Source: an uncultured Pelagibacteraceae bacterium (lineage in GTDB: Bacteria; Pseudomonadota; Alphaproteobacteria; Pelagibacterales; Pelagibacteraceae). Taken from it: DNA of 35,365 bases. The DNA lies in NCBI GenBank assembly GCA_902618555.1, contig CACNAY010000008.1, positions 1 to 35,365 of the forward strand, given 5' to 3'. Under the pieces are notes generated by a model, which saw nothing but the letters and a program-made list of their open reading frames with translations, did not search any database and had not been told where the DNA came from. Made by a program: the position numbers and the translations under genes. The stretch's first letter is position 1. Each line of letters begins with the position of its first letter. This document shows, piece after piece, positions 31,030 to 35,365 of this stretch.

Positions 31030-33275
31030 TAAAATGTTGTTCCTAGATTAAAATTAAAACTTTCAGTCTTGTCTGTATCTGCTTTTGACAAATTAGTTGA
31101 AAAGACAAAAGACAACGGCCCTATAGGTGAAAGCCAGCTTGCTGCTACTCCTGTTGATGATCTTATCTTACTACTTTCATCTATACTACTGTCATAGTCC
31201 ACTCCCCAAACATTCCCAAAATCTAAAAATAAACCAACATCAGTTTTATAAGCTTCTGGAAGTAAATTAGGTAATGTTGCCTCAAAATTTACTGCAGCAG
31301 CATAATTTCCACCGACATGATCGGTTCCATCTACTGGGCCTACTTTATTTCTCTCAAAACCACGTAATCTTCTAGTGCTGAGACCTAATCTTTTACTGAT
31401 CCTAACGTCATCTTCTCCTAAACCATTTATTGCGGATAAATATAATTTTCCAGCACCAACTACATCATTAGTAATTGATTGATATTTTGTAGCTTTGAAA
31501 GTATTTGAAATAGCTTGTTTATCAGCAAAGATTGGAAAAGATTGATCGAACGATATTATTGAACCGCTTGTAGGCATAAAAGCTCTATTTCTAGTATCTT
31601 TACTTAAACCATAACTTGCTAAAAGTTCAGAAAATGATCCACTTTGTTTTTTTAAGTTAGCAGATGCTGAGTCAAGTGTTCGAAGATCGTCATAACTTAC
31701 TGAAAGGCCGAGACTGGTATATATATCTTTAAATTGCTCAAAACTTGTATTCACACCAGCGGCAAAAAGTGTATTTTCATAACCTTGATCGGGCTTATCA
31801 TTTTCTGTGCTAGATACAAAATAATTTATTGAATTTCCTAAAAAGTTATAATTAGGATCTATATAATTCACTCTTCCTGATAAAGACTCTGAATCAGTTG
31901 AAATATGAAAATCTAATCTTTTACCTTCGCCTAACCAATTATTCTCAGATATAGTAGCTTCAAAACTTCCCCCTTCGGTTCCAATACCCGCACCTGCACT
32001 AATTTCTCCTGTAGGCATTTCTTCAACGCTTATATTGATCAATTTTAGATTTTTTTGAGAGCCTTCTATTACCTCCGATTTTACATTTCTAAAAATTCTT
32101 CTAGCTTTAAGTTTAGATATAGACTTATCAAGATTTAAAGTTGTAAATGGATCTCCCTCATCAAGTAATAACTCAGCTCTTATTACACTTTCATTAGTAA
32201 TACTGTTACCAATAATATTTATTCTCTCTACTAATTCTCTTTTACCTTCGAAAATATTAAATTTTATAGAAATAGTTTCATCTGAAACTACTTCTTCAAC
32301 GTTATGTTCAACAAATTGTAAATTATTTTTATCAATTATATCATCTATATCTTCTAAAATCTTCTTTATTTCAAAAGGAGAATAATATTTACCAATTAAT
32401 TTTTCATAGGATGATTTAAGAGGAAAAAATAATTCATTGTTAAAGACTGGATCTACATTTGTTGTAATCTTGTCAATTGTATATCTTGTTCCTGCATCTA
32501 TCGAATAAATCAAATCGATATTTTCTTCATCATTTATCTCGGCACTGTTAGAATTGATTGTTACATCATAATAACCAATAGACTTGTAAAAATTTTTCAA
32601 TAACCTTATATCCAAATTTATTAAGCTTTGATTAAAATTAGTATTTTTCGAAATAAATTTCCAAAATTTATTTTCTTCACTTGCTATAATATCTCTGAGT
32701 TTTTTATCCTTTATTTTTTTATCACCAATAAATTTGATACTTGTAATTTTAGTTTTTTTACCTCTATCTATTTTAATTAATAAATCAAAATTTTCATTAT
32801 TTATTCGATTCACTTTTGTTTCAACTTTAACAAAACTATAACCTACTGATGAATATAACTTTTTAATAATATCAATATCATTAGCTAAATATGATTTAAT
32901 AAAAGAATTTTTTTCTTTCAGTCTAAGATTTTTCTTAATCTCATCTGATATTTTTTTACTAGGTTCACCAACTATTAATATTTGATTAATGATTGGATAT
33001 TCTTTTAAATTTAAAGTAAGAATATTATTTTTTATTTCAACATTTATGTCTTCAAAAAAATTAGTTGAGTTTAAATTATTTATTATGTCGTTAATTTTTT
33101 GTTCACTTATATCCTCTTTAATTTTTATTTTACCATATAAGATTACAGTTTGGTCGCTTACCCTCTTATTTCCGTTTACGACTATTTTATTAACCACCTC
33201 AGCGTTTAAGCTTAGGTTAAAAGAGCTTATTATTAAAAAAATAAAATAAAATATAAAATTTTTTTTATAAAACAT
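31029..33275 (-). CDS. bamA: Outer-membrane assembly protein BamA
   Basis: Essential insertase for outer-membrane beta-barrels. From ATG 33275 there are 748 residues: a signal peptide (MFYKKNFIFYFIFLIISSFN, ending in LNA), five POTRA domains starting at EVVNKIVVNGNKRVS and a C-terminal 16-strand barrel with the RxRGF-type motif (RLRGFERN) and GPLSFVFSTNL near the end, closing in NFNLGTTF. A TTG 33 bases upstream is in frame but would place 11 residues before the signal peptide. The start lies 11 bases inside the end of dxr. The rseP protease gene that usually sits between dxr and bamA is missing. Confidence 0.95.
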   Translation of the reverse strand: MFYKKNFIFYFIFLIISSFNLSLNAEVVNKIVVNGNKRVSDQTVILYGKIKIKEDISEQKINDIINNLNSTNFFEDINVEIKNNILTLNLKEYPIINQILIVGEPSKKISDEIKKNLRLKEKNSFIKSYLANDIDIIKKLYSSVGYSFVKVETKVNRINNENFDLLIKIDRGKKTKITSIKFIGDKKIKDKKLRDIIASEENKFWKFISKNTNFNQSLINLDIRLLKNFYKSIGYYDVTINSNSAEINDEENIDLIYSIDAGTRYTIDKITTNVDPVFNNELFFPLKSSYEKLIGKYYSPFEIKKILEDIDDIIDKNNLQFVEHNVEEVVSDETISIKFNIFEGKRELVERINIIGNSITNESVIRAELLLDEGDPFTTLNLDKSISKLKARRIFRNVKSEVIEGSQKNLKLINISVEEMPTGEISAGAGIGTEGGSFEATISENNWLGEGKRLDFHISTDSESLSGRVNYIDPNYNFLGNSINYFVSSTENDKPDQGYENTLFAAGVNTSFEQFKDIYTSLGLSVSYDDLRTLDSASANLKKQSGSFSELLASYGLSKDTRNRAFMPTSGSIISFDQSFPIFADKQAISNTFKATKYQSITNDVVGAGKLYLSAINGLGEDDVRISKRLGLSTRRLRGFERNKVGPVDGTDHVGGNYAAAVNFEATLPNLLPEAYKTDVGLFLDFGNVWGVDYDSSIDESSKIRSSTGVAASWLSPIGPLSFVFSTNLSKADTDKTESFNFNLGTTF

Positions 33276-34434
33276 ATCTATCAGCTGTTTCTCTAGCCCA
33301 TTTATCAATTTCTATTATATGGTTAATATTTTTAGGTTTTCTTATAGCATATTTTTTATAATTTCTATCGTTTAGAACGCTCATTATGATTTTATTAATC
33401 CTTAAAAATTGTAGTTTTTTATTGAGAAAATGATCAACTAATATTTCATTAGCTGCATTTATAATAATTGGTGTTGATGGGTATTCTTGAACCTTATTTT
33501 TCAACTTTATTAAAGGGAAAATTTCTTTACTTACCTTGGTAAATTTCAAACCTTTTACAATTTTATCCTTAAAATTTTCTTTTTTATTTTTATAAAAAAA
33601 ATCCATATTAACATTCTCTCCAAAAATCGCATTTGCTAATGGAATGACCATTGAAGTATCGTGGTACATAAATTTTACTAAGCCATTTTGGAATTCAATA
33701 ATAGCATGTACAAGAGAATCTGGGTGTATAAGAATATCAATTTTATTTTTTGAAATATTAAATAATTTTTGAGCCTCAATTAATTCAAGAATTTTATTCA
33801 TTAACGTAGCAGAATCTATAGAAATTTTTTTTCCCATTTTCCATTTAGGATGTTTTAGTGCATCAGAAGGTTTTATTTTTTTTAGATGTTTTTTTTTAAA
33901 GTTTAAAAAAGGTCCGCCAGAAGCTGTGATATATATCTTTTTTATTTCTTTCAAAGAATGGTTTTTAAGTAAATTCAATATTGAAAAATGTTCAGAATCT
34001 ACTGGAATTATTTTAGTCCTATTTTTTATTGCTTCTCTTTTTATAAGATCCCAACCACAAATAACTGACTCTTTGTTTGCGATTAGAATTTTTTTACTTT
34101 TTTTGGTAAATAAAATTGTAGGTTTCAAACCAGCTATGCCCGGTATAGCTGAAATAGTTATGTCAGAGATTTTTTTTGATTTTATAGACTCATAATTATT
34201 GTAAATTTTAATCTTTTTCTTATTAAATTTTCTTTGAACTTTTTTGAAAATATTGTGATCGTTTATAATAAAAAAATTTGGTTTATATTTTTTAATTTGT
34301 TTGCAAATTAAATTAAAATTTTTATTTGCTGAAAGAGCGTTAATGTTAAAATTTTTTTTTTGTTTTTCAATTATCTTTAATGTATTAAGCCCTATTGAGC
34401 CAGTTGAGCCTAATATTGAAATTGTTTTTTTCAT
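33265..34434 (-). CDS. dxr: 1-deoxy-D-xylulose 5-phosphate reductoisomerase
   Basis: 389-residue second enzyme of the MEP isoprenoid pathway, which supplies precursor for the undecaprenyl chain made by UppS. NADPH motif: ILGSTGSIGLNTLKII (5-20). Other marks are ISAIPGIAGLKPT, NKESVICGWDL, PVDSEHFSI, TASGGPFLN, HPKWKMGKKISIDSATLMNK and IHPDSLVHAIIEF; the metal and substrate ligands in the DSEH and SDSATxxNK-type blocks are intact. It is coupled to cdsA by TAATG and overlaps bamA by 11 bases. Confidence 0.95.
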   Translation of the reverse strand: MKKTISILGSTGSIGLNTLKIIEKQKKNFNINALSANKNFNLICKQIKKYKPNFFIINDHNIFKKVQRKFNKKKIKIYNNYESIKSKKISDITISAIPGIAGLKPTILFTKKSKKILIANKESVICGWDLIKREAIKNRTKIIPVDSEHFSILNLLKNHSLKEIKKIYITASGGPFLNFKKKHLKKIKPSDALKHPKWKMGKKISIDSATLMNKILELIEAQKLFNISKNKIDILIHPDSLVHAIIEFQNGLVKFMYHDTSMVIPLANAIFGENVNMDFFYKNKKENFKDKIVKGLKFTKVSKEIFPLIKLKNKVQEYPSTPIIINAANEILVDHFLNKKLQFLRINKIIMSVLNDRNYKKYAIRKPKNINHIIEIDKWARETADRYVL

Positions 34435-35084
34435 TAAAATAATAAAATTAATATTATAAATCCTAGAGGTATTCCAAAAAATATACCATCAAGTCTATCT
34501 AGTATACCTCCGTGACCAGGTAAAAAATTACCAGTATCTTTTAATTTTGCTTTTCTTTTTAAATATGAAAAAAAAAGATCTCCACATTGACAAAAGAATG
34601 AAGTCATAAGGCCAATAAGAAGAAATGAAAAATTAAATAGATTGGTTTCATGATAAATCAATCCTGACACTGCAATACATGTTAAAATAAAGGAACCTAT
34701 TGCGCCAGAAATAGTTTTATTTGGACTTATTTTTGTTAGTTTTGGACCCTTAAAAATTTTCCCAAATAAAAAGCCGCCAATATCAGAAGCAATACATCCT
34801 ATTAACAAAATAAAAAGAATAAATTTTGATTCGGCAAAATTATACAAAATAAAAAAAAAAATTGAAAATAGACTTATAAAAAAGATATAAAGAAAATTTG
34901 ATACTAAATAATAAATCTTTTTTTTAAAAATTCTTTTTGTTAAATTTAAAAATTCTAAAATTGAAATTATTCCTATAATTAATAGCCCTGAAACCATAAA
35001 ATACATAGAGTTGAATATCAAAAAAACTAAAAATATTAAAAAAACAGCAGTAATAGTTCTTTTTGCTAATGAATTTTCTATCAT
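34434..35084 (-). CDS. cdsA: Phosphatidate cytidylyltransferase
   Basis: 216-residue inner-membrane enzyme making CDP-diacylglycerol for phospholipid synthesis. About six to seven hydrophobic segments are visible. The C-terminal CTP-transferase signature SYLKRKAKLKDTGNFLPGHG, continuing with GGILDRLD, is complete, and the preceding IGCIASDIGGFLFGK holds the conserved Asp. It is shorter than the E. coli enzyme (about 285 residues), mainly at the N-terminus. It overlaps uppS by 4 bases (ATGA). Confidence 0.94.
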   Translation of the reverse strand: MIENSLAKRTITAVFLIFLVFLIFNSMYFMVSGLLIIGIISILEFLNLTKRIFKKKIYYLVSNFLYIFFISLFSIFFFILYNFAESKFILFILLIGCIASDIGGFLFGKIFKGPKLTKISPNKTISGAIGSFILTCIAVSGLIYHETNLFNFSFLLIGLMTSFFCQCGDLFFSYLKRKAKLKDTGNFLPGHGGILDRLDGIFFGIPLGFIILILLF

Positions 35085-35365
35085 ATTGCTCCGAAATTTC
35101 TTTTACTATTTCTATATTTGGCAATAATTTGTTTTAAATCAGAATAATTGAAGTCAGGCCATAATTTTTTTATAAAAAATAATTCTGCATAAGCGAGTTG
35201 CCATAACAAAAAATTACTAAGCCTTTGGTGACCTCCTGTCCGTATCAATATGTCTGGATCTGGCATATTTTTAGTATAAAGATTTTTTTCAAAATTTTTA
35301 ATACTTAATTTTTTTGTTTTTTTAATTGCTCTTAAAATTTCATTTTTAGAACCATAATTTATTGC
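35081..35365 (-). CDS. uppS: Undecaprenyl diphosphate synthase, N-terminal part outside window
   Basis: C-terminal about 94 residues of the cis-prenyltransferase that makes the C55 lipid carrier. The frame is open to the window edge (first codons read AINYGSKNEILRAIKK), so the ATG in PDPDILIRT is internal. Motifs: NYG, NLYTKNMPDPDILIRTGG, SNFLLWQLAYAEL and LWPDF. Where E. coli UppS reads RTGGEHR, this reads RTGGHQR, so the conserved Glu (E198 in E. coli numbering) is His. The Glu in AYAEL is kept. It heads the visible part of the envelope operon. Confidence 0.93.
   Translation of the reverse strand, partial: AINYGSKNEILRAIKKTKKLSIKNFEKNLYTKNMPDPDILIRTGGHQRLSNFLLWQLAYAELFFIKKLWPDFNYSDLKQIIAKYRNSKRNFGAI

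Noticed and set aside
33276-33308. Upstream TTG start for bamA
   Set aside because: It would add 11 residues before the signal peptide and lies deep inside dxr; ATG 33275 starts the signal peptide directly.
1-35365. tRNA, rRNA, CRISPR arrays, insertion sequences, integrase or prophage genes
   Set aside because: None seen on reading both strands. The accessory block carries no recognisable mobility gene, so its origin by transfer is only inferred from synteny.

Overview
The window is very A+T-rich chromosomal DNA from a streamlined alphaproteobacterium, most likely a marine SAR11-type (Pelagibacterales) organism. Four things point that way. Genes overlap by 1-4 bases again and again (TAATG and ATGA junctions). 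An alphaproteobacterial-type SOS box (GAAC-N7-GAAC) sits in front of lexA. The trpC-lexA-gltX and uppS-cdsA-dxr-bamA-ompH-lpxD-fabZ-lpxA-lpxI-lpxB gene orders are typical of alphaproteobacteria. There is a branched-chain-amino-acid-type (Liv) uptake system of the kind common in this group. The assignment to SAR11 is an inference; no rRNA gene is present.

Layout. (1) 1-3579, plus strand: the 3' part of trpC, lexA with its SOS box, gltX, and a PD-(D/E)XK nuclease-like gene. (2) 3581-4503: a membrane-anchored protein with a Glu-Pro repeat (minus strand) and a possible 40-residue membrane peptide (plus strand). (3) 4486-8778: two divergent small operons. On the minus strand are a 2-keto-4-pentenoate hydratase-like enzyme, an SDR without its usual catalytic residues, and a histone-deacetylase-like amidohydrolase. 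On the plus strand are a homologue of human C11orf54 and a PanB-like protein that seems to lack the PanB metal ligands. (4) 8775-14629, minus strand: a Liv-type binding protein, a strong intrinsic terminator, a 2OG-Fe(II) oxygenase, LivM, LivG, a PhyH-type oxygenase and an EamA-type exporter. (5) 14684-25329, plus strand: LivF, LivH, a PanE-like reductase, an acyl-CoA synthetase, a MenB/BadI-like crotonase, an enolase-superfamily enzyme, a short CitE-like aldolase, a GGCT-like protein and three tandem Gfo/Idh/MocA oxidoreductases. (6) 25330-35365, minus strand: the envelope operon uppS (partial), cdsA, dxr, bamA, ompH, lpxD, fabZ, lpxA, lpxI, a PQQ-type sugar dehydrogenase and lpxB.

How it fits together. 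Blocks 1 and 6 are core chromosome. In many alphaproteobacteria gltX and lpxB lie close together, so roughly 22 kb of accessory metabolism (3581-25329) appears to sit between them. That block looks like an uptake-and-catabolism island. One ABC transporter is split over two divergent operons, and around it are CoA activation, a ring-hydrolase-like crotonase, aldolase and hydratase steps, several NAD(P)-type dehydrogenases and two unrelated 2OG oxygenases. Several of these enzymes keep their family fold but lose the hallmark catalytic residues (SDR, PanB-like, crotonase, enolase-superfamily, PanE-like). Family names therefore probably mislead about the actual chemistry, and the substrate is unknown. 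A cyclic or branched carboxylic acid is the best guess. I saw no tRNA, rRNA, CRISPR array, insertion sequence or prophage.
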